DNA of 64,000 nucleotides from Hanleya hanleyi. Lineage: Eukaryota; Mollusca; Polyplacophora; Lepidopleurida; Hanleyidae. This document shows positions 1-11,157 of the stretch, piece by piece. The stretch is taken from the NCBI GenBank assembly GCA_036873755.1, contig JAVTVY010019631.1, positions 19,694 to 83,693 on the forward strand, written 5' to 3'. The notes beneath the pieces are model-generated. The model made no database searches and was not told the origin of the DNA. It was given only the letters and a program-made list of their open reading frames with translations. A program made the position numbers and the translations under genes. The stretch's first letter is position 1. Each line of letters starts with the position of its first letter.

Positions 1-435
1 CCAGAATGCCCACAGACGATCGCTTACAAACGGGCGAGAGAAGGACTGGAATTCTGGAAGAATGAAGTTGCCTAAGTGATGGAGGATGAATGTCTGCATG
101 TGTACAAGTGAGAGGGGTGAAAGTGTCAATTCCGTTGGCCCGAACCTCTTCCCTTGCCGGAATTTTGCTTGTGATGTTGGTTTCCGGATTGTTGGGGTTT
201 GTCAGTGCCGCTCCGAAATTCAACCTTACTCGAGCTCCGATTGCTTGGTTGTTTCGGCAAGTTTCTTCTTTCTCTGGGGTTTGCTGGAATCAGGGTTTGT
301 ACGACTGGCCGTCTGATTCAGAAACCGCGTTGTCTTCTCCTCCCATGCATCTGCTATGTATTTCAACCCATGTATTTCAAGATCCTGATAGTGTTCATAT
401 TGACAATCACAATTAAAGCATGACAGAGATTAATA
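1..435. other. No supportable gene; short open frames only
   Basis: A short open frame runs from the window edge to a stop near position 75, and a 108-codon ATG frame lies at 90-416 with a hydrophobic stretch near its residues 24-41. Neither shows a domain, a repeat relationship or splice signals I recognise. The first could be the last codons of an exon whose body lies outside the window. Confidence 0.4.
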
Positions 436-584
436 GGTTCTCACATGAGTTCATTTCTAGACGACTTTTCCCACACGAGTTTGAGAAAAAAGTGCCGTGC
501 ACGAGCTTTAGCGAGTGCAGGGCACATTTTTCTCAAACGAGTGTGGGAAAAGTCGTCTAGAAATGAACGAGTGTGAGAGCTTTT
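436..584. repeat. Foldback hairpin MITE, arms about 55 bp
   Basis: The left arm (ctcacatgagttcatttcta, then through gacgacttttcccacacgag) is repeated almost exactly in reverse complement at about 525-582. The arms surround a loop of roughly 30 bp that contains gcacgagctttagcgagtgc. The element codes for nothing. The form is that of a small foldback or MITE element. The exact ends and target duplication are not clear because the flanks are not repeated elsewhere in the window. Confidence 0.75.
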
Positions 585-895
585 TTCTCATATAACATAT
601 CAGAGAAGCTAAAATAAAGGCTGACGTCCCATTTTCGACCGACGATGTTGTAAGGGCAAAACCAGGTCAAGCGCGCAATACTACTATTGGGTACTTTGGT
701 CCATGAATGGGCCGAATCACACCCAGGCTACAAGCGCTGAATAAAAGAGAACAAGATTTTTGGAAGTAATACACATATATTGTTGAAATATTCGGCGTAT
801 ACTGTAGCGCGAAAGTTCACTCAGTGCTAGTCGACTGACACTAAACAGTAACATTGCAACAAGCAGATGATGAAAACAGTGCTTGACGTTACGGC
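585..895. other. No feature seen
   Basis: Unique-looking sequence with only short open frames. I see no similarity to other parts of the window. Confidence 0.5.
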
Positions 896-1400
896 ATGAC
901 GTCAGCTCATGGTAGACGATTTTTCTACAATGGCTTTCTCCCATGGGAAACGGTCATGTTATATGAGAAACATCATTCTCCAGATAGAGACATCAAAACG
1001 AAAATCATATGGATTAAGAATACTGATCATCGATACGGATTTGATATTTTTGGAACATCATGGTGTCTTGCTGTCATCATTGGAAACTGTTGACCGCTTA
1101 TCTCTTGCAGGAAACTAGCCTAGTGTTATGTATACTATGGTTTAACATGAACATCTGCAATAAAATGGCGGCTGAAATATTAAGGCTACGTCCAAGAATC
1201 CACCATATTCTCGGGTATCCTGAGGTGCCGAGAGAAGCTTTCCTGTAAACTCATGCGGTTGCTTTTTAGTCGCCAGACGTCATCAATTTTTCCGACCCCT
1301 TGCATATCGCTCCAATTTATTCTTCTAATTCGGTGCTAACGCTATTATATCAATGAGGTCTTTGGATTATGGACGCGAAAATTGAATGACGGACTAGACG
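896..1400 (+). repeat. Dispersed repeat X, copy 1, with a second repeat (W) inside it
   Basis: Repeat X recurs at about 6419-6590 (+), 13030-13395 (-) and partly at 2710-2830 (-). Shared landmarks are ctctcttgcagg, a block reading tctttggattatggacgcg, and the end gacggactagacgcttgt. In this copy X is split after tatgtatactatg by a roughly 200-bp block (about 1127-1325) that recurs at about 8090-8260. That block contains ttgctttttag and cttgcatatcgctccaattt. The short open frames are shared with copy 3 but look like repeat sequence rather than a gene. Confidence 0.7.
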
Positions 1401-1619
1401 CTTGTATCTGTGATTGTCCTATTGAAGATAAGTTTAGAAATCGGTGGCTGCTGCATGAGCTCCAGCTTTGACGACTCTAGTACCTCTGTCTTGAACCTGA
1501 GAAGTGCCGCTCTCCAAGTATGGACCAAGGAGCCATAGGTAAAGGCTGTTGTCTGTATCACATGTGCGTTAGCTATATCCAGGGATTCAACAAAACTGTC
1601 GAGAAAGTCTGTTTGCAAT

Positions 1620-2612
1620 TACAACGCATATAAGGAAAGTGGGAAGAGGTGCCGACATACTGACAGAGCCACATGACTTCACAGTCTTCTGGTTAACCTA
1701 TTCTAAAGCACATACCAAGAATCTAACGATTCGGGATACGTGTTGTATCTCAAGTACACTTTTATTGTACCTGTTCATGTGGCAACTTGGATGACATGAC
1801 CACTACTACGGCCCCTAGCATCGGCATAAGCGGTGTTAGATACAAATCTAGAGAGCTATGATGGAAATGCTCTGACAACTCGTATATTGGTAATTGGTGA
1901 GCTGTGTCGCTGTGACCACTCGTACACTGGGGATTGGTGAGCTGTATCGTCGTCAGATGAAAATGACAGCATTTAACGCAAAAGACTAGTCTGTAAGGCC
2001 GGTTGTTGACCCACCATCAACTTCCCACAATGCCAACATATATCAAAGACCAAAAGGTCTGTACAGAGGGCGGACCTCGGGGACGAAACGTCCACCAGCA
2101 GAATGTCGCCATATACAGGTAAAAATTACAACGCATGCAAGGGAAGTGGGAAGAGATGCCGACGTACTGACAGAGCCACATGACTTCACAGTATAGTCTT
2201 CTGGTTAACCTATTCTAAAGCACTTACCAAGAATCTAACGATTCGTGATATCTGTTGTATCTCGGGTACGCTTTTATTGTACCTGTTCATGTGGCAACTT
2301 GGATGACATGACCACACGGCCCCTAGCACCAGTATCAGCGGTATTAGATACAAATCTAGAGAGCTATGATGGAGATGCTCTGACAACTCGTATATTGGTA
2401 ATTGGTGAGCTGTGTCGCTGTGACAACTCGTACACTGGGGATTATGACGGCATTTAACACAAAAGACTATTCTGTAAGGCTCGATGTCGACCCAGCATCA
2501 ACTTCCCACAATGCCAACATATATCAAAGACCAAAAGGTCTGTAACCTATTCTAAAGCACATACCAAGAATCTAACGATTCGTAATATGTGTTGTATCTC
2601 ATGTAAGCCGAG
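1620..2612 (+). repeat. Repeat Z, direct tandem units of about 508 bp
   Basis: One full unit (about 1620-2127), one nearly full unit (2128-2541) and a 70-bp start of a third. Landmarks in each are ggaaagtgggaagag, ctaacgattcg, acggcccctagca, acaaatctagagagctatga, and ccaaaaggtctgta. The same units appear inverted at 2949-3890, and a fragment lies at 24013-24275. No protein is recognisable. Together with the inverted half this forms a head-to-head array. Confidence 0.8.
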
Positions 2613-2948
2613 AACTTTGCTGCACCCTGGTAATCCTATGGTGAGACATCTCCATCAGTAGGGCCTGCTTCAGGAGAAACTACAGTGATGACGGTTTCGC
2701 TGAATAAATGCGTCAGATCCGTCATTCATTGAGCAGCCGTCGTCTATTAAGAGTTTCCAAAGGTCCATAATCCAAAGCCCTGTTTCATCATTAATTAATA
2801 ATATTAGCACCTAAATTAACATAACCGAAAGATGAAAACGTAAATTGGAGTTGCTTGAAAGACAATCTAATTAAAATTAAATCCTATCTGCTCTCCCATT
2901 CGGATATGTCGATTACAGGATCTAATAGACACTAATAATGGTCTAATG
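2613..2948. repeat. Spacer between inverted Z arrays, holding a piece of repeat X
   Basis: About 335 bp separates the two halves of the Z array. Positions about 2710-2830 match repeat X in reverse orientation (ggtccataatccaaag, atattagcacc). The rest, including the AT-rich part near 2790-2900, is unassigned. Confidence 0.55.
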
Positions 2949-3890
2949 TACAGACCTTTTGGTCTTTGATATATGTTGGCATTTGTGGGAAGTTGATGCT
3001 GGGTCGACATCGGGCCTTATATTGTCGTCATTTACATCTGACGACGACACAGCTCACCAATCTCCAATGTACGAGTTGTCACAGCGAAACAGCTCACCAA
3101 TTACCAGTATACGAGTTTTCAGAGCATTTCCATCATAGCTCTCTAGATTTGTATCTAATACCGCTTATGCCGGTGCTAGGGGCCGTGTGGTCATATCATC
3201 CAAGTTGCCACATGAACAGGTACAATAAAAGCGTACCTGAGATACAACACATATCACGAATCGTTAGATTCTTGGTATGTGCTTTAGAATAGGTTAACCA
3301 GAAGACTATTCTGTGAAGTCATGTGACGCAGTCAGTATGTCGGCACCTCTTCCCACTTCCCTTATATGTGTTGTAATTTTTACCTGTATATGGCGAGATT
3401 CTGCTGGTGGACGTTTCGTCCCCGAGGCCCGCCCCCTGTACAGACCTTTTGGTCTTTGATATATGTTGGCATTTGTGGGAAGTTGATGCTGGGTCGACAT
3501 CGGGCCTTATAGACTAGTCTTTTGTGTTAATTGCCGTCATTTACATCTGACGACGACACAGCTCACCAATCTCCAATGTACGAGTTGTCACAGCGAAACA
3601 GCTCACCAATTACCAGTATACGAGTTGTCGGAGCATTTCCATCATAGCTCTCTAGATTTGTATCTAATACCGCTTATGCCGGTGCTAGGGGCCGTGTGGT
3701 CATATCATCCAAGTTGCTACATGAACAGGTACAATAAAAGCGTACCTGAGATACAACACATATCACGAATCGTTAGATTCTTGGTATGTGCTTTAGAATA
3801 GGTTAACCAGAAGACTATTCTGTGCAGTCATGTGACGCAGTCAGTATGTCGGCACCTCTTCCCACTTCCCTTATATGTGTTGTAATTGCA
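2949..3890 (-). repeat. Repeat Z, inverted tandem units of about 488 bp
   Basis: Two units in opposite orientation to 1620-2612, starting at about 2949 and 3437 with tacagaccttttggtctttg and each ending near cttatatgtgttgtaat. The two are almost identical to each other and more diverged from the direct units. That suggests the inverted pair was duplicated later. No coding content is seen. Confidence 0.8.
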
Positions 3891-4380
3891 GTAACTCGAG
3901 TGTCAATCAATCATGAGAACGCTTCATAGTGGTTTGAAGGGAACATTACTGATAGACAATATTTGGTTGGCCAGCCGAATTAGACGACGCGCTGGCGAGG
4001 TGTCTTTTCATGTTCCCGCGGTCCCGACATTGTGGCACCATAATACTTGATAGATATATGGACTGGTCTATGGTGTAAACATTGGTGTAAACGGACACGG
4101 TGACTCTATCTCCCCTCCCCGACTGCAAGTGGATTAGTCCAGATGCGACAATGATATCATAATGCTATTAAATATTCACGGTATGGGCGCTCAGAACACC
4201 AAATTCAATTGAAATACGTAAGATCCTGTATAGAGACATAGATATAGAGAGCATTGATAGGATATGAATTTGTTTAAATTGCTCGAAAGATAGAAGCGGT
4301 CAACAGATTTCAACGATGCCGACAGGATCACTTGATATTATGTTCATCAAATCCCTGTCACAATTCAATGTTTGTAGAGT
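3891..4380. other. No feature seen
   Basis: Single-copy-looking sequence between the Z array and the LTR-like region. It may include the upstream edge of the LTR, which I could not place because no second LTR is present. Confidence 0.4.
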
Positions 4381-5213
4381 GTAGTACATTGCCGTTGTCA
4401 TAGTATTGCAGTATAAAATTGGTCACTGTGGATAGTTCTAGAACAATAGAGCTGAGGTAAACGTGTTTACCTTCTGTTCTGTGATTATAATCATAGAATT
4501 CTCTCGAAGCTGCCGTGGCCGATTTATTATATTTGGAAATGGCCGAATGACGAAGAGACCCGTATTATGATGGTAATTGGGTCACAGCGCCATCTGCACA
4601 TCTATCCGCTGGTATACATACCGTTTTGTGGGTTAATCATTTTCGAGCTTTCTAGAAGTTGTTGTAATCGTATCTGGGTTAAATCATACGTCATTGCTGT
4701 ACCGGTGAAAGTTTCTTGATTTGATAGAATAATCTCGAATGCCCGATAAAGTATAAATAGATCGACGTTTAGTGATCGGGAGGAGATTCAAACGACCTCT
4801 ATGTGGGTGCATAAGATTGCGCTACTGGACGTTACCTTTGCCTGAGATTACTGACTGCTGGATTGTATATTCCTGTTGGATTACTCTTGTGTGTTTGACC
4901 GCTGTTTTATCTACGTAATTGAACTGACGGAAACTGGACAACAGCTGACCGGTATTGGACTATCGAAATACAGGAACGCGATTTCTGCACGTCGGCGCGG
5001 ACTGTATAGAGATTTGTACGTTGGTACGGACTCTGAGAGATACACTGGTATAGCATTGAACAGTAAGACTTTATTTGACATTTATTTGCTGTATTGACCT
5101 AACTCAATTTGTATATGATTTTAGTATTGTAAATAAATATTTGATTGTTAATCCTCGATTTCCCAAAATCTTTCTGTTGCGTTTTTCTATTATCGTTTAG
5201 ACGTAACAGAAAT
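4380..5213 (+). mobile_element. Putative 5' LTR of a Ty3/gypsy-type element
   Basis: The stretch has the parts expected of an LTR. There is a TATA box (tataaatag at 4752-4760), an AT-rich tail with aataaa-like signals near 5131, and a terminal acgtaaca near 5201-5208. A possible tRNA primer-binding site follows (tggggacctgcccgcg from 5214), then about 100 bp of leader before gag. The 3' LTR is missing, so the left boundary is only a guess. The assignment rests mainly on position directly upstream of gag. Confidence 0.5.
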
Positions 5214-5314
5214 TGGGGACCTGCCCGCGAGCTTTGTTTACATTCCAGCTTTGCAACATAGTTATAAAATGATACATTGTCTGAATTTGTGAAGTCGAGT
5301 AGTATATTATCAGC

Positions 5315-6800
5315 ATGTCATTTGACCCAGCACAGTTTTGTTTCAAAGCCTAGTCAGGAGGAATTTGACGAACTACGCAAAGAGGATTTGTTCGCGCTGT
5401 GTAAATTCATATAAATTAAAGTTAAAACATCTTGGAGAAAGCAACAAATTAAGAAACTCATTATTAAACATTTTGTTAGCAAACAACTTTGGGATGAAAG
5501 TGATTTTGATTTAACTGAGGAAACAGCTAATTATTTGGAAAATAATGAAATTAGAATTGCAAAATCAGCTGGAATTAAAGAAATCAGAGTTATAGAGAGA
5601 AAGAGAAGAGAAAGAAAGACAGTTTCAGTTAGAGAGAGAAATGTTAGAAAATCACAAAGAATTAGAGAGAGAAAAGTTAGAAAAAGATAAAGAATTAGAG
5701 AGAGAAAAGTTAGAAAAAGAGGAAAGAGAGATAGAGAAAGAAAGACAGTTTCAGTTAGAATTGAAGCATTTGGAATTACAGTCGCGAACAAGTCCTCCTA
5801 CACATGCACCTGCACAATCACAATCAAAATTTGATGCAGTTCGTCAAATACGTATCGTCCCACCATTTCAATAAAAAGAAGTTGATCAATATTTTCTGCA
5901 TTTTGAGAAAATTGCTGAAAATTTACACTGGCCAAAAGAAAATTGGAGTTTACTTCTTCAAAGTGTTTTGATCGGAAAGGCAAGGGACATTTACACTCAA
6001 TTGACGGTAGAGCAAGCATCAAATTATGATATAGTGAAGGATTTAATCCTTAGAGGTTATGAATTAGTTCCTGAAGCCTATAGACAAAAGTTTCGTAGTT
6101 GTGAAAAAGAAAACTCTCAGACTCATGTAGAATTTGCTCCTTCAAAAGAACAGTTATTTGATAGGTGGTGTGCTTCGGTTAAAATTGACAACAACTTTGA
6201 AAACCGTAAACAGCTTATGCTGGTAGAGGAATTAAAAAGGTGTATCCATGGTGATATTAGAACATTTCTTGATTAAAAGAATGCCAACACTTTAGACGAT
6301 GCAGCCCGATTTGCTGATGAATACGCTCTGACACACAGAGCATATCATATATGCTTGGCATAACATATCATTTGGCAATGCTGTTAAGCCAAGTTCATTC
6401 CAGTCTAACATCTCAGGTAACCGCTTCTCTCTTGCAGGAAACAAGCCTATGTTTATGTATACTATGATTGTCTTTTTTAATTTGGTTCTAATACTGTTAT
6501 ATGGAATATGGAATAGGTCTTTGGATTATGGACGCGGATATACTCTAATGGACGACGGCTAAATTAAGAATGACGGACCAGACGCTTGTAACAAATCCAG
6601 TTCTTTCTCAAGGCCTAAAACTTTTAACCCCAGTTACAAAGGTCAAAGACAAAGTCTCAGTCTCCCACTTTTAACAATCAAAATAAGTCTCCCGTTTGCA
6701 GCTATTGTAAGAGGGACGGCCATTTAATGGCTCATTGTTTTAAATTGAAAAGAAGACAAGATCAAGCCTTTCAAAAGCCTAGTGGTTTCCTCACTTCAAG
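5315..6800 (+). pseudogene. Decayed gag of a Ty3/gypsy-type retrotransposon
   Basis: The frame opens at ATG 5315 and continues through frameshifts. In order it shows an N-terminal segment, a highly charged coiled coil of Glu-Arg-Lys repeats (about 5580-5770), and a capsid-like domain (about 5850-6330, with PPFQ, YFLHFEKIA, LLQSVLIGKA, YELVPEAYRQKF and LFDRWC). A CCHC zinc knuckle (CSYCKRDGHLMAHC, about 6697-6740) follows. Stops interrupt it near 5872 and 6274. A 250-bp repeat insertion lies at about 6336-6590. Family knowledge places such a gag with elements whose protease follows directly. It cannot make a full protein. Confidence 0.85.
6336..6590 (+). repeat. Insertion carrying part of repeat X inside gag
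   Basis: The gag reading stops making sense after about 6335 and resumes at about 6591 (acaaatccagttctttctc). In between, 6419-6590 matches repeat X (cttctctcttgcaggaaac to the end block gacggaccagacgcttgt). The first 80 bp are not matched elsewhere in the window. The right boundary agrees with the end of X in its other copies. Confidence 0.7.
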
Positions 6801-6904
6801 ATCTATACCCAAGCAGGTTAGTGACGTTCATAATGTATAAGACGTTAAGATGGCCAAGGACACTGTTTCTATTAGTTCTATCAAGGATAAGGTTGACAAT
6901 TTTT

Positions 6905-7262
6905 TCAAATCCTGTTATGGAGATTTTTGAACTATTTATCCACAATGGTTTTGTGTCACTTTCAAGTGATTTTTCTAATGCTACTCCTGTGAAGATTTTG
7001 CGAGACACGGGTGCATCCCAGTCTCTTTTGTTGGCAGATATTTTGCCGTTTTCTGATTCTTCATCTGCAGGCAGTAATGTCCTGATTAAAGGGGTAGATT
7101 CTGTAAATTATACACCCGTTCCGCTCCATAACGTTCATCTGTCTTCTGACTTGATTTCTGGACCCGTTACGGTGGGTATTAAAGGTAGTTTACCATTTGA
7201 GGGTGTTTAATTACTTCTTGGCAATGATCTTGCGGGAGATACGGTCGGGGTTAACCCATTGT
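6905..7262 (+). pseudogene. Decayed aspartic protease domain of the same retrotransposon
   Basis: A retropepsin-like domain with the catalytic motif DTGAS at about 6997-7011 and the C-terminal LLLGNDLAG motif at about 7210-7240. It is in a different frame from the zinc knuckle, so at least one frameshift lies between 6830 and 6920. A stop (taa, about 7208) falls just before the LLLGND motif. The domain would release gag and pol proteins in an intact element. Confidence 0.85.
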
Positions 7263-7276
7263 AACTGACAAGCCGT

Positions 7277-7860
7277 TTGGATCAGATTCATGATCCAGTT
7301 GAAGACGAAATTCAAAGTTTGTATCCTGCTTGTGCAGTTACTAGAGCCATGGGTAAATTGGCTGAGGCGTCTGAAAAGTCTCTTAAAGATGACGTCATCG
7401 ATGACGTTTGTTTGGCCGACACCTTTGTGTGTTTAAATGATGAGGCTGATAAGCCACATTTTGATAGCAAATTGGAATGTTCCAATGACAAAATTTCAAA
7501 ATCACAGCTGGTTAATGAACAGCATAGTGACAAGGACATTTCCAAGTTGTTTGACAGGGCAGTGGATGAGTGTGTTGTAACTCAAGAGCCTGTGTGTTAC
7601 TTTTGTAAGAATGGTGTTCTTAGGCGCAAATGGCGACCGCCAGATGTGTCACCTGATGATGAGTGGGCAGTTAAGTATCAGATTGTGGTACCAAAGTCAT
7701 ATCGTTCAGATATCCTCAGACTAGCCCATGAAACACCTCTTTCAGGCCATTTAGGTGTTAACAAAACATACTACACAATTCTAAGTCATTTCTATTGGCC
7801 AAATTTAAAGAAAGATGTACGGAATTTTGTAGGTCATGCCACACATATCAAATGATGTTT
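7277..7860 (+). pseudogene. Truncated integrase, zinc-binding N-terminal part
   Basis: After the protease comes a spacer with CAVTRAM and then an integrase zinc-binding domain (AHETPLSGHLGVNKTYY and FYWPNLKKDV, about 7725-7825). The Cys pair that should follow is spoiled by a one-base deletion and a Cys-to-Tyr change near 7836-7850. The sequence ends at about 7860, where the DIRS-like inverted repeat begins. No reverse transcriptase lies between protease and integrase. That matches the Gmr1-type domain order of some Ty3/gypsy elements (integrase before reverse transcriptase). The catalytic core and everything after it are absent. Confidence 0.8.
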
Positions 7861-7863
7861 GAT

Positions 7864-7886
7864 CCTGTCTCACTGCCCATGCGCGA
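7864..7886. repeat. Left terminal inverted repeat of the DIRS-like element
   Basis: Exact reverse complement of 25722-25744. It lies directly after the broken gypsy integrase, so the DIRS-like element appears to have entered the gypsy copy or to have joined it by deletion. Confidence 0.75.
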
Positions 7887-8640
7887 TCATCCCGATGCTA
7901 TGAACTTCCTCTCCTCCACCACGTGGTAGAGGCCCTAGCGAGGAGGCTGGGTGGGTCAATCCCTGTCCGTAAGGTAGGTTTTTGTCACTCGACAAATATA
8001 TGTAGGTTTATTGTTTTGGTGGGAAATTTAAGCTGTATGACGTCGGGCATTACAGATTAGTTTCCCTGGGTATTGTTGCATGTTGATGCGTTTACTCCAT
8101 CAGACGTCCACGATGCTCGTCCATTAACATCCACCGTATTCTCGGGTGTGAATGTTAGGTGCCGAGGAATGCTTTCCTGTAGAGTCATATGGTTGCTTTT
8201 TAGTGCCAGACGTCAATTTGTCCCGTTTCTTGCATATCGCTCCAATTTAGCTTAAAAATGTTAAAAGTACTTATACTTTTTACGCAATAAAAAACGACCT
8301 TACTGACATATTGGTAGAATACCACACCCGGATGGTGGCAGAAAAAGAACTATATGGTAAGACGCATGAGCAGAGAAACAGGCTGTCAACATGGAAAACC
8401 AGACTGGCCATAGATCCCAAAGGGAAATGACTGCCGGAGTGAGATAACTACTAGTTGACTTACAATAATGTTTAATTAGTTATCCTCTGAACCGGAGTTC
8501 CTATGGAACTTCGGTCTAATAGCCGACTGTGATGGAGGAGTCCAACATCCCCCCATATTTTTTAAATGTAGGAATGGAATAGTAAGACACTCAGATGCTC
8601 ATGATGAGCAGAAACTTTTACTAATCCTGCCCGTGTGAGG
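7887..8640 (-). mobile_element. 3' non-coding part of the DIRS-like element with a W repeat inside
   Basis: Lies between the left inverted repeat and the recombinase. It includes a copy of repeat W at about 8040-8270, the same block that splits repeat X near 1127-1325. The rest (8280-8640) has no recognisable coding content. Confidence 0.5.
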
Positions 8641-9540
8641 ACACCCCAATATGGGATAACCTAATCGTTTTGGAGAGTCAGGATGAGATTGTATTTTAAG
8701 AAATCTCCCGCTGACTCCGAGGATCAAAAGGTATGAACAAGCGACTCCGCCCTGCCCACATGTCTTTTGGTGCGATGGACATACATTGCAGGAGCTCGAA
8801 CTGGACAGTACAAATTGTCGTCTTCCAGCCCTTGAGACAAAAAATCAGACAGAGCTGGAACCTTGAATTCTCGAGACGTGCAATCGTAAAGAGATTGATC
8901 CTTCGCCACAAACTCTGGCAGACTGGTAAGCAGGACGAAAGACCAACGTCTGTCATGCTTAATCTCCATGGCATTTAAGGCATGTAACTCAGATACACGA
9001 GCGGCAGATGCTAAAGCCAGCGAAAAAGCAGTTTTGTACGACAGAAGCTTCAGGTTGACCGAATCTAAAGGTTCAAACAGAGGTTCAGTTAAGCACCGGA
9101 GAACAAAAGCTAAGTCCCATTTGACAACTTAGGGACTGTTTCTTGCCTTGTAATCCTGAAGGGTCTGATCAAGGAGGTGAAGTTAGGATCTGTCGCCGGA
9201 TTAAGACCGGTCAAAAGATTAATGATCCTGGAGATGATGGATACAGTGGAAGGTGCCAAACCCCTGTCCTCTAAACAAATACAGGAGGAAATCCGCTATT
9301 TGTTGAATAGAGGCTTGACTCGGATCAATGTGTCGAGTGACACACCACTGCTGGAAGATGAGCCGCTTAGACTGGTAGCAGTCTGGGGTGAAGTCCTTGT
9401 GGAGGACACTATCTTCCGCGCTGCTTCGCGAGAAAAGCCTGCCTGAACGCGCTGATCGCGCTGATCGTGGAGCAGCTGCACACGTGGAAGTTGATGGAAT
9501 ATCGACGACCTTGGTGGTGTAGTAGCTTTCCTCAAGACGG
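8640..9540 (-). pseudogene. Tyrosine recombinase of the DIRS-like element, decayed
   Basis: Read from 9540 downward. A basic Ser-rich linker comes first. An N-terminal SAM-like segment (FQQWCVTRHIDPSQASIQQI, about 9330-9390) follows. Then comes the catalytic domain in another frame, with the SAARVSELHAL motif (about 8985-9020, containing the expected first catalytic Arg), CPVRAP, and LFIPFDPRSQREIS (about 8695-8740). The second catalytic cluster near 8610 reads AHHEHL, so the usual Arg of the H-x-x-R motif is lost. Frameshifts separate the segments. In an intact DIRS element this enzyme integrates the circular DNA copy. Confidence 0.8.
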
Positions 9541-10005
9541 GAATTGTCTTGGATCATCTACTCGAAGTTCGAGCAAATCTGGGAACCAGGGGCGCGAGGG
9601 CCACCAAGGAACCACTAGATACAGGACACATGGGTTTGACCTGATCTTTTGCAGAACTAGAGATAGGATGACAATGGAAGGGAAGGCATAAGCCACTATT
9701 CCAGACCAATCCTTGATACAGCATTCACTGCCACTGCCATTGGATCGGGGGCCGGAGACATGTACAGTGGCAGTTGGTTGTTCAGCCGGGTGGCAAACAA
9801 ATCTATCTGCGGCGTTTCCCAAATTTGAGAAATTTGAGGTAGAATGTCCGGGTGTAGTTGCCACTCGGTCGAGATCACCTGATTCTTCCATGACGAAGCA
9901 TCGGCTAGGATGTTCAGGTGTCCCGGTATGTGTCTGACGCACACGACCATGTTGTTCTGCCAACACAAATGAAGTAGTAGTCCATGAGCCAGACCAGATA
10001 TCGGT
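9540..10005 (-). pseudogene. RNase H C-terminal part and following linker of the DIRS-like element
   Basis: Minus-strand reading gives VVCVRHIPGHLNILADASS (about 9895-9950), the end of an RNase H domain. It is followed by PQIDLFATRLNNQLPLYMSP (about 9755-9815), a conserved DIRS segment between RNase H and recombinase. In a neighbouring frame comes AYAFPS with WWPSRPWFPDLL. The domain starts abruptly at about 10005 because its first half lies at 15185-15460, beyond the palindromic insertion. Confidence 0.8.
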
Positions 10006-11157
10006 ACCACCTGGGGTGGCAAATTCTCATTATGTTTTTTTGGAAGCCCTATATCCATAGATGCAAAAAAACCTTTGAAAGCAATCCGGGACTCACAGCT
10101 TAATGGTAGTAATCACCTCTTAAAGATGGACACCCGAGTCCAATCTGAGGGACCAAATTTGGGGGTAGGGGAAATATAAAGTTGAATAACTGTGCAAGTA
10201 ATGGTGATATAGTGACATTTGGCCACTCGAAATGTTGGTAATCTAATCCTCTATATGTTGGTATCTGTCATATGCTAATATGTCAATTATGTAGGTCAGC
10301 AGAGGTCAAAAGGTCACGAAATCTGACCCCTGTCTAAAATGTGACCACCTGTAGGAAAACTCGCTGCAGATACCATACCAATGGGACTTTCTTAACCTAA
10401 ATGTGTTCAAATGGAAGCCAAGAAGTACCCAAGTCTATAATAAGTCTAAACAAGCGGAGTTTATTATTATTTGAACTGTGGCACATAACTGTTTTTGACG
10501 CATTTTCAAAAATGGTCTTTTTATTGCGCTAAAAACAGTCAAAATTGTATGAAGTTGGACAGCTTCAAATTAGTTGCATATTTTAACAAATAACTACTCC
10601 AAATGCTAATGGTCATGTCTTAGGTCTATTCAGGGATTAGTTAAGCTACATTTCGAGGTAATTAGGTCACCAGAGGTCAAGGTCAATGATTGTCAATTAT
10701 TAATTTTCTACATTTTTACTTGGGACTTTCATATTACAATGTATTTACATTGCAACCAGTTTCAAGTATAGAGCATCAGAGCCATCGCTGGTGCACCCTG
10801 TACTCTATAGCCCGTAGGGCATAGGGTACACTAGGATGCGAGTGCACCAGGTATGGGTGTCCGCAGGGGTCAAAAGTCAATCGTCCTCCAAGTCCTTTAT
10901 CGCTCGTTAAGGCGCTGTGACAGGCGTTAAGGCGTAAAGATAGGGATTTGAGGCGCTGAGACGGGCGTTAAGTCGTAACGACGGGCGTTGATGGCGTCAC
11001 TGCATTTCGATGTATTGGTGGTAATTCCATGAAAATCAGAGCTTCGTGGCTAGTTCACCAGGGCGTCGAAATATTAAGCTAAGCGTTGATGGGCGTTACT
11101 GTCTATAAATGCAAGCGTATTCCCAAAACACGCACAGTCGACGTTCACACCGTCAAC

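Noticed and set aside
90..416. 108-codon open frame with a hydrophobic stretch as a secreted protein
   Set aside because: Overlapping frames are equally open, there is no splice or domain support, and the initiation context is weak.
4876..5097. 73-codon open frame upstream of gag as an accessory gene
   Set aside because: Lies in the LTR-like region, has no domain, and the position fits untranslated LTR sequence.
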